Shown in pieces: positions 38,934 to 49,220 of a DNA stretch of 64,000 nt. The stretch is taken from contig CAWGGM010000020.1 in NCBI GenBank assembly GCA_963822115.1, forward strand, positions 1,116,001-1,180,000. Reading direction: 5' to 3'. Origin of the DNA: CAWDXG01 sp963822115 (GTDB lineage Bacteria; Myxococcota_A; Polyangia; Polyangiales; Polyangiaceae). The notes below the pieces were generated by a model that had not been told where the DNA came from, searched no databases, and saw only the letters and a list, made by a program, of their open reading frames with translations. Positions within the stretch are counted from its first letter, which is position 1, and each line of letters begins with the position of its first letter. A program made the translations under genes and the position numbers.

Positions 38934-40208
38934 TCAGTTCGTCGTCACGACGACGCCGAGCGTTGTCGTGAACTGGTTCTTCCTGAAGTCGCGGACCTTC
39001 CTCGGGAAGATGGCCGCGCTGTGGCCCGAGCCGGGCTTGAAGGCGAAGTCGCCGCGGTTTTCCAGCCTGAGGATCAGGTTGTCGGTCGGCTTGGCTTCGA
39101 TCGTGAGCGTGCCGGTAGCGAGCGAGATGTCGTAGCCGGTGCCCGTGGTGTAGCCCTGCGGGTCCTTGTAGTACTCGCCGCGTCCGGCCACGGCCCACAC
39201 CGGGGTGAGCTGGTAGCGCGCGCCGAGCATGGCGCCGTACCAGCGCTTCCGGTCGATGTTGGTCTTCTGCGTGGTCGCGTCGAAGCTGCGCACGCCCTCG
39301 GTGCCGAAGTCGGCGTTGAAGACGAACGAGAGGTTCTCGGTCGCATCGTAGTTGGCGACGAGATCTACCAGGTGCTTCCAGGCCTTGAAGTCGTTGGCGC
39401 CGCCGCGATCGACCGTGTGGGGCCCGGCCGGCGTGTTCGCCTTGGGCGCGCAGCCGTGGGCTGCCGGGTCGTAGGTCGTGTCCTGGGGACAATCGACGCT
39501 GACCGTGTCGTTCTGCTCGGGCCCGCCAATCCAGCCGAGCGAGATGCCGAAGTTGTCGGTCGGCGCGACGTGCGCCTGGAGGCCGTAGCTCTTGCCCGTG
39601 TTGTTGTCGATCGTGTTGTTCCAGCCGTTGACGACCAGCGCGGTGAAGGACAGCGCCGGCGCGATGTCGAGCTTCGCGCGCAGCCCGGTGTGGAACAGCG
39701 GCTGGCCGAGCCAGTACAGCACGCCGCGCGTGTAGTTCATGTTGTCCTGGCTGTCGGCGACTTCGGCTCCGTAGATGGTGTCGAACTTTCCGAAGTCGAG
39801 CTGCAGCATGTCGACCGGCTTCCACGACGCGTAGGCCTGCTTGACGTACTGCAGGTCGTACTTGGCGTCGTCGCCCGCGTACGTCTGCGCCGTCGGGCCC
39901 AGGCGCAGGTTCAGCGTGCCGCCGACCGGCGCCGGCTCGTAGCTGGCGTCGAGCCCCACCCAGGACAGCGCGAAGCCGTTCGTCGTGTCGTACGCGCGCA
40001 GCGCGTTCTGTCCCGTCTGCGGCTTGGGAAAGTTGTAGTTCAGGCTGGCGTATCCGTCGGCGAACGCGCCGAAGTGGATTGCCTTGTACCAGGGCGCGGG
40101 CGGAGGCGGCGGTTCCGGCGCTGCGGGCTGTGCGTTCGCTCCGGCCGTGGCAGACAGGGCTCCGAGCCCAACTAGCGCGCCGAAGACCGCATGGATTGAA
40201 CGCTTCAT
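38934..40208 (-). CDS. Outer-membrane beta-barrel porin (BBP2-like)
   Basis: 424 residues. ATG 40208 begins a signal peptide (MKRSIHAVFGALVGLGALSA, cleaved near ANA-QP). A Pro-rich spacer follows, then alternating amphipathic strands: FGAFADGYASLNYNFPKPQT, LQYVKQAYASWKPVDMLQLD, GKFDTIYGAEVADSQDNMNY, TRGVLYWLGQPLFHTGLRAK. This matches the putative beta-barrel porin-2 family (PF07642). The C-terminus ends in strands (TTLGVVVTTN) without a terminal Phe. Substrate unknown. Confidence 0.8.
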   Translation of the reverse strand: MKRSIHAVFGALVGLGALSATAGANAQPAAPEPPPPPAPWYKAIHFGAFADGYASLNYNFPKPQTGQNALRAYDTTNGFALSWVGLDASYEPAPVGGTLNLRLGPTAQTYAGDDAKYDLQYVKQAYASWKPVDMLQLDFGKFDTIYGAEVADSQDNMNYTRGVLYWLGQPLFHTGLRAKLDIAPALSFTALVVNGWNNTIDNNTGKSYGLQAHVAPTDNFGISLGWIGGPEQNDTVSVDCPQDTTYDPAAHGCAPKANTPAGPHTVDRGGANDFKAWKHLVDLVANYDATENLSFVFNADFGTEGVRSFDATTQKTNIDRKRWYGAMLGARYQLTPVWAVAGRGEYYKDPQGYTTGTGYDISLATGTLTIEAKPTDNLILRLENRGDFAFKPGSGHSAAIFPRKVRDFRKNQFTTTLGVVVTTN

Positions 40209-40430
40209 GATTGTTCCTTTACACGGGTACAGCGTGGGCGGGGGCGCAATCGAAGCGCCGCGGTGGGTCGGGCCGAGCCGCCCCACACCCGCGGGATAGC
40301 CACTCGCGGGTTGCCGGCGCATTTCGTACCAGTTTCTTGCGCAGTGCGTCGTGCAGATCGCGCCAGCGCCCATTTCTGAATCATTTCCAACGGGTTGCCG
40401 GGAGCGCTCCCAGGCCCCCGGCAGAGGACG

Positions 40431-41543
<1,113 letters not shown>

Positions 41544-41610
41544 CAGCCCGCCAGCTTACAACATGTGGCTCATGGCCGCCCCTGGCCTTTGTGTGGCGGG
41601 GGCCTGGGGG

Positions 41611-43317
41611 CTAGTCGGACATCGTGACGCGCAGGACTTCCTCGGGGGTCGTGACGCCGTCGAGGATCTTGCCGATGCCGCTTGCCCGGAGGGTCTTCAT
41701 GCCCTCGCGGATGGCGGCGACCTTCAGCTCCGCGGTGGAGGCACCCTGCAGCACCATCTCCTTGAGGCTGTCGGTGAACTTCATCACCTCGTACAGCGCC
41801 ACGCGGCCCTTGTAGCCGGTGTTGTTGCACGTGTTGCAGCCCGCGCCCTTGACGACGCGGGCCGTCTGCAGCTGTTCCTCGCTGACGCCCATGTCGAGCA
41901 TGGCCTGCTGATCGAGCTCCACCTCGCGCTTGCAGTCGACGCACACGCGCCGCGCGAGACGCTGGGCCAGAACGAGATTGACGCTGGCGGTGATGAGGAA
42001 TGGCTCCACGCCCATGTTGAGCATGCGTGAAATGGTGGCCGGTGCGTCGTTGGTGTGCAGCGTCGAGAGCACCATGTGGCCCGTGAGCGCGGCCTTGACG
42101 CTGATCTCCGCGGTCTCGAAATCGCGGATCTCGCCGACCATGATGATGTCCGGGTCCTGGCGCAGGAACGAGCGTAGGGCCATCGCGAAGTTCAGCCCGA
42201 TCTCGTCGTGCATCTGCACCTGGTTGATGCCGTGCAGGTTGTACTCGACGGGATCCTCGGCCGTGCTGATGTTCACGTCCGGCTTGTTCAGCTCGCTGAG
42301 CGCGGAGTACAGCGTGGTGGTCTTGCCGGAGCCCGTCGGCCCCGTCACGAGCACCATGCCCCAGGGCTGTTCGATCGCCCACTTGAAGTCTTCGAGCGGG
42401 GCTTCGTCGAAGCCCAGCTTCGTCATGTCGAGCTGCAGGTTGCCCTTGTCGAGCAGACGCAGCACGACCTTCTCGCCCCACATCGTCGGCATGACCGAGA
42501 CGCGGAAGTCCATCTCGCGTCCCTTGCCCAGCTTGAGCTTGATGCGGCCGTCCTGCGGCAAGCGCCGCTCGGCGATGTCGAGCTGGCTCATGATCTTCAG
42601 GCGGCTGACGATGGCAGCCTTCAGCTTGAGCGGCGGGGTCATTTCCTCGTGCAGCACGCCGTCGATGCGGTAGCGGACGCGCAGCCTCTTCTCGTACGGC
42701 TCGACGTGGACGTCGCTGGCGCCCTTGCGGATGGCGTTGAGCAGCAGCACGTTGACCAGCCGGACGACGGGGGCGTCCTCGCTCTGGCGTTCCAGCTCGA
42801 GGACATTGACGTCCTCTTCGTCGGCGGAGAAATCGATGTCCTCGTCGCCGAGGTCGAAGTCCGCCATCACCTCCTCGTAGGAGGGACCGACGTTATAGTA
42901 GCGCTCGATCGCGGCCAGGATTGCCGTCTCGCCCGCGACGACAGGTTCGACGTTGTAGCCGGTGAGGAACTTGATGTCGTCGATGGCGTGGAGGTTCGTC
43001 GGATCGCTCATCGCCACGATGAGCGAGGACCCGGAGCGCGAGACGGGGATGATCTTGTGCTTTTCGCACACGTCCCGCCCGACCAGCTTGATCACGTCGG
43101 ATTCGATCTCGTACTCGTCGAGATCGATGGCCGGCAGCCGGTACTGCGAGCTCAGGAAGTTCGTGATCTCGCCGTCGGAGATGTAGCCCAGCTTGGCGAG
43201 CGTGTAGCCGAGGTTCTGCCCCGAGCGCTTCTGCTCTTCCTGGGCGCGACGCAGCTGCTGCAGGCTGATCAGCTTCTCGCGGACCAGCAGCTCGCCGAGA
43301 CGATTGGAATTGCTCAT
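41611..43317 (-). CDS. pilB: Type IV pilus assembly ATPase PilB
   Basis: 568 residues. N-terminal MshEN-type domain (NRLGELLVREKLISLQQLRR; LGYISDGEITNFLSSQY), then the ATPase core: Walker A GPTGSGKT (326-333), Asp box STAEDPVEYNL, Walker B DIIMVGEIRDFET, His box TLHTNDAPA, and the tetracysteine zinc site CVDCKREV...CNTCNNTG. It drives pilin polymerisation, used for social motility in myxobacteria. ATG 43317 is preferred over an earlier in-frame codon at 43356. Confidence 0.96.
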   Translation of the reverse strand: MSNSNRLGELLVREKLISLQQLRRAQEEQKRSGQNLGYTLAKLGYISDGEITNFLSSQYRLPAIDLDEYEIESDVIKLVGRDVCEKHKIIPVSRSGSSLIVAMSDPTNLHAIDDIKFLTGYNVEPVVAGETAILAAIERYYNVGPSYEEVMADFDLGDEDIDFSADEEDVNVLELERQSEDAPVVRLVNVLLLNAIRKGASDVHVEPYEKRLRVRYRIDGVLHEEMTPPLKLKAAIVSRLKIMSQLDIAERRLPQDGRIKLKLGKGREMDFRVSVMPTMWGEKVVLRLLDKGNLQLDMTKLGFDEAPLEDFKWAIEQPWGMVLVTGPTGSGKTTTLYSALSELNKPDVNISTAEDPVEYNLHGINQVQMHDEIGLNFAMALRSFLRQDPDIIMVGEIRDFETAEISVKAALTGHMVLSTLHTNDAPATISRMLNMGVEPFLITASVNLVLAQRLARRVCVDCKREVELDQQAMLDMGVSEEQLQTARVVKGAGCNTCNNTGYKGRVALYEVMKFTDSLKEMVLQGASTAELKVAAIREGMKTLRASGIGKILDGVTTPEEVLRVTMSD

Positions 43318-43420
43318 GCGTGATTGTTCCTGATGGCGGAGACTGCCGCGCAGCATACCAGCCAGACCATGGGCTCAAAAGAGGGGCTGGCGGCCGGAAC
43401 CTCCCGAGCGGACCGATGAG

Positions 43421-43444
43421 CGTGGCGTAGCGCCACGGTTTTCG
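43421..43444 (+). terminator. Hairpin plus T-run just upstream of the FHA gene
   Basis: CGTGGCG (43421-43427), TAG loop, CGCCACG (43431-43437), then GTTTTCG. The T-run ends 17 bases before the next start codon. It is an intrinsic terminator by shape, placed in a 5' leader. A four-codon reading frame (ATG AGC GTG GCG TAG) ends in the loop. Could be an attenuator or end an upstream transcript. Confidence 0.45.
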
Positions 43445-43460
43445 TCAAGATGGTCTCGCG

Positions 43461-44624
43461 ATGAGCCTGGTCTCCCGCGCGATAGGACTGCTCCGTCGCC
43501 GCATGGAGCGGGGCCGGCTTGTCCGCGCGCGGCGCCAGGAAGCCCTGGGCCGGCTCGCCGAGGCCTCGGCGCTCTATCTCGAAGCGGGTGAGCGGAACGA
43601 TGCGCTCAGGCTGTACATGCTGCGCGCCGAGCAGGCACTCGAACCAGCCGCGCGGCTCCAGCTGCTGTCGCAGGCGCTCGAGCTCGCCGAAGACGAGGAG
43701 CGATCCAGCATCGCCAGGCGGCGCGCGCTGCTGAAGTTGGATCTGCTCGATTCCGGGGCGCTCGCGCTCGGCGGCAGCGAGCTGATGGCGCTGGGCGAGG
43801 AGTTGGAGCGGCTAGGCCGGCCACGGGATGCCGCGGGTGTGTACGCCCGGGCCGGCGCGGCGGACGCGCAGACCCGCGCGCTCGTGGCGGCGGGCGAGGT
43901 CGACGAGCTGGAGCAGGTGCTCGACGCACAACAGAGCGAGCAGCGCAGCCACCGCAGGCATGAAGTGCTCGGCCAGCGCATGCGCGACCTGGAGCTTTCG
44001 GGGTGCCGCCGACAGGCGCTCGCGCTGGCCCGTTCGTCCGAGCTGTCGGCGGACGGAGCCAGTGTCGCGCTCGCTCGCGACATCGAGCTCAAGCGCTGTA
44101 CGGGTCGCCGCGCTCGCGTGGCGATCGACGGCGAAGCGCTCGCGGTCGCGTTCGGTGACAGCATCACGCTGGGCAGGGCGGAAGCGACACTGGTGGTCGA
44201 GGCGCCGGCCGTCAGCCGCAGGCACCTGGAGGTGCGCCGGGCGGAGGCCGGCCCCGAAGTGCTGGACCTGGGCTCCAGCAACGGAACCCTGCTTGCTGGA
44301 GCGAGGCTCGATGTTCCCGTGGCGGTCGGCGAGGGAATCGAGCTCCAGCTAGGGGGCGACGTGCACGTACGCATCGAGCCGTGGCGGGACGGTGTGCGGG
44401 TCGTTGTGGGCGGGCAGACCGTGTACGCGCCGCTCGGGTCGCTGCTCGTGGGAACGTGGCGCATCGAGCCCGCGGCCGACGACGCTTGGCTGGAGCTGGT
44501 GGCGCCGAGCGAGCAGCCGCCCTGGCGCGGAGAGCTCAGGCTGGATACCCGTGTGCAGCTGCTTTCGGGTGACGCATTCTCCCGGAAGCCCGGCGGTGCG
44601 GTGTGCTTCGAGGTTCTGTCGTGA
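43461..44624 (+). CDS. FHA-domain protein with helical-repeat N-terminus
   Basis: 387 residues. The N-terminal half is helical and TPR-like (RLAEASALYLEAGERNDALR; LGRPRDAAGVYARAGAADAQ). The FHA domain lies at about 228-290 (ITLGRAEATLVVEAPAVSRR, then LEVRRAEAGPEVLDLGSSNG), with the conserved Gly-Arg, Ser-Arg-Arg-His and Ser-Ser-Asn-Gly elements for phosphothreonine binding. The C-terminal part is beta-rich. Its stop TGA overlaps the GTG start of the kinase gene (GTGA at 44621-44624), so the two are translationally coupled and probably act as a kinase-reader pair. Confidence 0.82.
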   Translation: MSLVSRAIGLLRRRMERGRLVRARRQEALGRLAEASALYLEAGERNDALRLYMLRAEQALEPAARLQLLSQALELAEDEERSSIARRRALLKLDLLDSGALALGGSELMALGEELERLGRPRDAAGVYARAGAADAQTRALVAAGEVDELEQVLDAQQSEQRSHRRHEVLGQRMRDLELSGCRRQALALARSSELSADGASVALARDIELKRCTGRRARVAIDGEALAVAFGDSITLGRAEATLVVEAPAVSRRHLEVRRAEAGPEVLDLGSSNGTLLAGARLDVPVAVGEGIELQLGGDVHVRIEPWRDGVRVVVGGQTVYAPLGSLLVGTWRIEPAADDAWLELVAPSEQPPWRGELRLDTRVQLLSGDAFSRKPGGAVCFEVLS

Positions 44625-45895
44625 GCATCTGGCGGCAGCTACTGGCGCGCGTGCGTGGGGAGACGGAGCCGGTTCCTGCCGCCGCCTCCGAGGTCACGCC
44701 GGACAGTCCAGAGCCTGCCGCCGAAGACCCGCTTGCCGCGATCCGGCGCGTGCAGCGGGACTCGTTGTCCGCACTGGATGCGGCGCTGCATGCCTTCTCG
44801 GCGGCGCGCGGCACAAGCCGCGAGAGGTCGGCGCTCGATGCCGTGATGGCGGCGCGTGCCGAGCAACGGGCTCCCGACGCCCTGCTCGTTGCGGCGGCCG
44901 ACGTGCTGGTCCAGCGCGGCGACGCGGCGAACGCGCTCGAGCTTCTGGGCGCCGCGCACAGCAGTCCGGCGCTGCTGCTCGCAGCCGACCTGTACGCCGA
45001 TCGCGGCGAGCTCGCGCGTGCGCTCACGCTTGTCGAGCGGGTGCTGGCGCGGGACATCGAGTGGCCCGGTGCCCGCGAGCGCCACGAGCGCTACCGTCGG
45101 ACCCTGGGCGCGCCGGTCCAGGCGCTGCCCGCGCTCGATCAGCCTACGCTGCTCGAGGCGGAGCTACCGGTCACGACGCTGCGCATCGTCGGCGAGGCGG
45201 GGAGGGGAGGAGCTGGTGCCGTGTACGAAGCGCTCGACGACGTGCTCGGCCGCCGCGTCGCGCTGAAGGTCTACCATCGCGCCCGCGACGAGCGTGACAA
45301 GCTCGAGCGGGAGGCGCAGAGGGCCGTCGAGTTGGCCGGCGTCGGGGTTGTACGGATCTTCAACGTCGATCCTGCGCGCGGCTGGATCGTGATGGAATGG
45401 CTCGCAGGCGGCGCATTCAAGCGCTGGCTTTCCCGCGCCGACAGCGGGGTGCTGTGGCCGCCGGAGCGCTGGTTCGTGCCGCTACTGGCAGCCGTGGCAC
45501 GAGTCCACGAGCACGGCGTCGTGCACGCGGATCTGAAGCCGGCCAATGTGCTGTTCCGCTCTCGCGAGGAGCCGGTGCTGTCGGACTTCGGCCTGGCCCA
45601 TGCTCCGGGGCAGCGCGTTTCCGGCGGCAGCCTCGGCTACCTGTCGCCCGAGCGACTGGCTTCGGAGCCACTCGCTGCGGACGACGACGTGTACGCTCTC
45701 GGGCGCATTCTGGACGACGCGCTCGACGCGCTCGAGCGCTCGGAACGGCCACCGGCTGCCGCGGATCTGGCGCCGTGGCGGCAGATCGCCGGCCTGGCCA
45801 CCGCCGCCAGGCCCCATCGGCCGGCCGACGCGGCCGCCCTGCTGGATCGGGTGCGGGAGACGGCGCCGGGCGGAGGGACTGCTACGCTGCCTTGA
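44621..45895 (+). CDS. Ser/Thr protein kinase
   Basis: 424 residues from GTG 44621. The N-terminal 170 residues are helical repeats resembling those of the FHA partner. The kinase domain follows with a Gly-rich loop GEAGRGGAGAVYEA, ATP-binding Lys216 (VALKVY), catalytic Asp304 (HADLKPANVLF) and DFG Asp322 (LSDFGLAHA), then YLSPERLASE. All catalytic residues are present, so activity is expected. There is no membrane segment, unlike typical bacterial PASTA kinases. Context: co-translated with an FHA protein. Confidence 0.88.
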   Translation: MSIWRQLLARVRGETEPVPAAASEVTPDSPEPAAEDPLAAIRRVQRDSLSALDAALHAFSAARGTSRERSALDAVMAARAEQRAPDALLVAAADVLVQRGDAANALELLGAAHSSPALLLAADLYADRGELARALTLVERVLARDIEWPGARERHERYRRTLGAPVQALPALDQPTLLEAELPVTTLRIVGEAGRGGAGAVYEALDDVLGRRVALKVYHRARDERDKLEREAQRAVELAGVGVVRIFNVDPARGWIVMEWLAGGAFKRWLSRADSGVLWPPERWFVPLLAAVARVHEHGVVHADLKPANVLFRSREEPVLSDFGLAHAPGQRVSGGSLGYLSPERLASEPLAADDDVYALGRILDDALDALERSERPPAAADLAPWRQIAGLATAARPHRPADAAALLDRVRETAPGGGTATLP

Positions 45896-45968
45896 CGCGG
45901 GTCAGCCGAAGCCCAATAACTCGTCTACATTGTCGCATGGGAATACGCGACATTAGCTGGAGCCCGAG

Positions 45969-47156
45969 ATGGCGAAGACCTACAGCGACCTGTTTGCGGA
46001 CGTCAAGAGCAGCGTCCAACTCGTTTCCCTTGAGGAGCTGAAGGCCCGCCTGGAGAGCGACGACAAGCCCGTCCTGGTCGACGTGCGGGAAAAGGACGAG
46101 TTTCGCGCCGGGTACATCCCCGGGGCGATCCACATCCCGCGCGGCTTCCTGGAGATGCAGGCCGAGCAGAAGCTGCCGGACAAGAGCGCCGAGATCGTCC
46201 TGTATTGCGCGGGCGGTGTGCGCAGCGCATTCGCGGCCAAGACGCTAGAGGAGCTCGGCTACACGAACGTCGTCAGCGCCAATCCGGGTTTCGTGCGCTG
46301 GAAGGACATGCGCTACCCGATGGAGGAGCCGCCGCGCTTCACCGACGCGCAGCTCGATCGCTATTCGCGGCACATCATGCTGCCCGAGGTCGGCGAGAAG
46401 GGGCAGGCGAAGCTTCTGAACAGCCGCGTGCTGTTGCTCGGCGCCGGCGGACTGGGCGCGCCGTCGGCGCTGTACCTGGCCGCGGCGGGCGTCGGCACGC
46501 TCGGGCTGGTCGACGCGGACGTTGTCGACGCCTCGAACCTGCAGCGTCAGATCATCCACGCGACCTCACGCGTGGGCATGCCGAAGGTGGACAGCGCCGA
46601 GACGGCCATCCGCGATCTCAACCCCGACGTGAAGGTGGTGAAGTTCCAGGAGCGGCTGCTCAGCGACAACGTCGACCGCATCTTCGGTCAGGGCTGGGAC
46701 GTGATCGTGGACGGCTGCGACAACTTCCCGACCCGCTATCTCGTCAACGATGCGTCGCTGTTCCATAGGATCCCGGTCGTTCACGGGTCGATCTTCCGTT
46801 TCGAGGGACAGGTGACGAGCTTCGCACCGTTTTCGCCCTACGACGGGCCCTGCTACCGCTGCCTGTATCCGGAGCCGCCGCCGCCGCACCTGGCGCCGTC
46901 CTGCGCCGAGGCCGGCGTGCTCGGCATCCTTCCCGGCGTGATCGGCGTGCTGCAGGCAACCGAGGCGATCAAGCTGATCCTCGGGACGGGCGATCCGCTG
47001 GTCGGACGCTTGCTCACCTACGACTCGCTGCGCATGACGTTCCGCACGCTGAAGCTGCGCAAGGACAAGCACTGCCCGGCGTGCGGCGAGAGTCCGACCA
47101 TCAAGGAGTACATCGACTACGAGGGCTTCTGCGCCGGCGGCGTGGCCGCGCAGTAG
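45969..47156 (+). CDS. moeB: Rhodanese-MoeB/ThiF fusion, sulfur-carrier adenylyltransferase
   Basis: 395 residues. A rhodanese domain occupies about 15-118, with active-site Cys80 in VLYCAGGVRSAFA. The E1-like adenylyltransferase follows from FTDAQLDRYSRHIMLPEVGE, with GAGGLG (158-163), VDADVVDASNLQRQ and zinc-binding CYRCLYPEP and CPACGES. It adenylates the C-terminal Gly of a sulfur-carrier protein such as MoaD or ThiS. Fusions usually place rhodanese at the C-terminus; here it comes first. Sulfur-transfer from the domain to the carrier is inferred. MoeB versus ThiF assignment is uncertain. Confidence 0.88.
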   Translation: MAKTYSDLFADVKSSVQLVSLEELKARLESDDKPVLVDVREKDEFRAGYIPGAIHIPRGFLEMQAEQKLPDKSAEIVLYCAGGVRSAFAAKTLEELGYTNVVSANPGFVRWKDMRYPMEEPPRFTDAQLDRYSRHIMLPEVGEKGQAKLLNSRVLLLGAGGLGAPSALYLAAAGVGTLGLVDADVVDASNLQRQIIHATSRVGMPKVDSAETAIRDLNPDVKVVKFQERLLSDNVDRIFGQGWDVIVDGCDNFPTRYLVNDASLFHRIPVVHGSIFRFEGQVTSFAPFSPYDGPCYRCLYPEPPPPHLAPSCAEAGVLGILPGVIGVLQATEAIKLILGTGDPLVGRLLTYDSLRMTFRTLKLRKDKHCPACGESPTIKEYIDYEGFCAGGVAAQ

Positions 47157-47236
47157 TCGGCCTGTAAGCCTGGCGCAGCCGGTCGCGTTTTCCTGTACGA
47201 CGGGGCGCGACGCCGCCTCGTCGGAAAGGACCCGCG

Positions 47237-47926
47237 ATGTCCCGTTCGATCCAGGCCTCCACTCGTTTTCCGATCGGTTCCTTGCTGCTCGTTCCGCTGT
47301 CGGCGCTGCTCCTCGGCGGCTGTGGCGGCAGCAACACGAAGGCGGCCAACACCGGTGGTCCACAGGCCGTCCAGTGTCCGCCGGGCCAGGTGTTCGACGG
47401 CCGCTATTGCGTCACGCAGGGCGCGCCGCCGCCGACGGCGACGACTACGGGACCGCCGCCAACTGCCTCCACCACGGCTCCGCCCCCCGTTCCGCCGCCG
47501 AGCGGACCTTCGGCGACGCCGCTCGATGCAACGTCCGCGGCGGCGGCGACCCAGCTGCTCGCGCCACTTGCGGCCCAGCACGCGCCGCCCGGCGCCAAGC
47601 CGCTTGGTCCCGCCATCGGGGGGCAGTTCACCCAGGGACAACAGCTCGAGGCGCAGATCCAGATGCAGCCCGGGCGCTGCTACACGGTGGTCGGTGTCGG
47701 ACTACCGCCTGTGCAGGAGCTCGACATCCAGCTGGTGGCCACTGTGCCCGTGCCGGGGCTGACCTCGCCCGTCATCGCGAGCGACCAGACCCACGGACCG
47801 AACGCGGTGCTTGGCGACAAGCCGAACTGCTTCAAGTGGGCGGCGCCGTTTGCCGCGCCCGTCAAGGTCGTGGTGCGCGTATCCGCCGGCCAGGGCGTCG
47901 CGGCCGCGCAGGTGTTCGAGAAGTAG
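47237..47926 (+). CDS. Pro/Thr-rich lipoprotein
   Basis: 229 residues. Signal and lipobox LLLGGCGGS. A short Cys pair module (VQCPPGQVFDGRYCVTQ) is followed by a Pro/Thr/Ala-rich tether and a compact C-terminal domain with two Cys (QPGRCYTVVGVGLPPVQELD; GDKPNCFKWAAPFAAPVKVV). It resembles myxobacterial envelope lipoproteins of unknown role. It ends six bases before the convergent phosphatase gene. Confidence 0.72.
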   Translation: MSRSIQASTRFPIGSLLLVPLSALLLGGCGGSNTKAANTGGPQAVQCPPGQVFDGRYCVTQGAPPPTATTTGPPPTASTTAPPPVPPPSGPSATPLDATSAAAATQLLAPLAAQHAPPGAKPLGPAIGGQFTQGQQLEAQIQMQPGRCYTVVGVGLPPVQELDIQLVATVPVPGLTSPVIASDQTHGPNAVLGDKPNCFKWAAPFAAPVKVVVRVSAGQGVAAAQVFEK

Positions 47927-47932
47927 ACCGCG

Positions 47933-48988
47933 TCAGACGTTCGTCGCCACTTCGCGTGGGACCTTCGCGTCCTCGTCGCTCGGCTTGCTGCGGAAGAAGC
48001 GCGGCCAGTTGTCCCCGAGGCCGAGCGTGCTGCGGCGCTTGAGCTCCCAGCTGGTCACCCAGCCACTCACGAACAGCGCGGTCGTCGACAATGCCAGCCC
48101 GGCTACCACGTCGATGAGGTAGTGCCAGCGCAGGAACATGGTGGCGCCGATGATGTTCAGCGCGAAAAATGCGACGATCGGCCAGGTGTAGCGGAACGGC
48201 ACCTTGTCGCGGTGGCGGAACGAGAACATCGCGATGAAGGTCGGTGCTGCGGTGTGCAGCGATGGGAAGATGTCTTTCTGCGCGCCGCCTTCTGCCACCG
48301 TGCGCATCACTGTGTCGAGCCACATCCCGTGCGGGAACTCGTGCTGGAATTGATCGGCCATCGCCTGGTGCGGACCGAAGCCCGGCACGATCATGTAGAT
48401 CAAGTGTCCGAGGCAGAAGACGATCAGCATCCCGAGCGCGAAGTCGCCCAGCACGCGCTCGCGCTTGCCGAACATCAGGATCGGGATGACGTGCAGCGCC
48501 AGCAGGAAGAAATAGCCGAAATAGAAGAACGCGAACCACTCGGTGGTCACCGGAGTGATCCAGTGATCCAGTGCGAGCGCCGGTTCGACGCCGAACAGAT
48601 GCAGATCCAGATGATACAGCCCGATGTCGAGGGAGCTCGAGTTCACGAGCGGCAGGATCTCCCCTAGGAAGAAGTAGCTGATCTGGACCGTGCCGTAGAT
48701 CGCGAGCCGGTAGAGAAGCGGCGCGGCGAAGTCGTGCTTCATCACCTGGCCGCGGACCAGCACCAGCGTGATCACCAGGAACGCAAGCAGTCCGGCGACC
48801 CGGTGCAGCGACTGTGCCCTGATCGCGCCGGCTGGCGCCTCCAGCACCGCGACGTTCAGCACCACCAGATAGGTCAGCACCAGCCAGTCGTGGACCGCGA
48901 AGTCGCGCACCATGCGGCGGAGAAAGCCACCGGCCCCCTCGCGCGGCGCTTCGCGCTCCAGATACAGCTCGCGATGATTGATGGCCAT
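47933..48988 (-). CDS. PAP2-family membrane phosphatase or phosphotransferase
   Basis: 351 residues from ATG 48988 (MAINHRELYLERE). About six membrane segments, with the PAP2 signature split as KDIFPSLHTAAPTFIAM (PSxH motif) and RWHYLIDVVAGLALS (HxxxD motif). The N-terminal loop FGVEPALALDHWITPVTTEW fits the inositolphosphotransferase-like branch (PAP2_3). Likely acts on a phospholipid or lipid-linked phosphate at the inner membrane. The substrate is not predictable. Confidence 0.85.
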   Translation of the reverse strand: MAINHRELYLEREAPREGAGGFLRRMVRDFAVHDWLVLTYLVVLNVAVLEAPAGAIRAQSLHRVAGLLAFLVITLVLVRGQVMKHDFAAPLLYRLAIYGTVQISYFFLGEILPLVNSSSLDIGLYHLDLHLFGVEPALALDHWITPVTTEWFAFFYFGYFFLLALHVIPILMFGKRERVLGDFALGMLIVFCLGHLIYMIVPGFGPHQAMADQFQHEFPHGMWLDTVMRTVAEGGAQKDIFPSLHTAAPTFIAMFSFRHRDKVPFRYTWPIVAFFALNIIGATMFLRWHYLIDVVAGLALSTTALFVSGWVTSWELKRRSTLGLGDNWPRFFRSKPSDEDAKVPREVATNV

Positions 48989-49220
48989 CTGTCGGACGAA
49001 CACAATGTAGGACAGCCTGTGCTCGCATGCAGCACAGCGGTCCCGGTGCCGGAAGCCTCCGCGGGGTCGCGGCCCTGAACTGTAGGCGCTTTTGACCCCT
49101 CGGGCACATTGCGGCAAGTCCCGTTGTCGTGCGTAGCGATCTACGCGGCGTGAAATGGGCTTCGCGGCGTGCCCGCGGCGCGTCGGGAGCCGCTGCGAAT
49201 CCCTGGCGTTTTCGCTGGGC

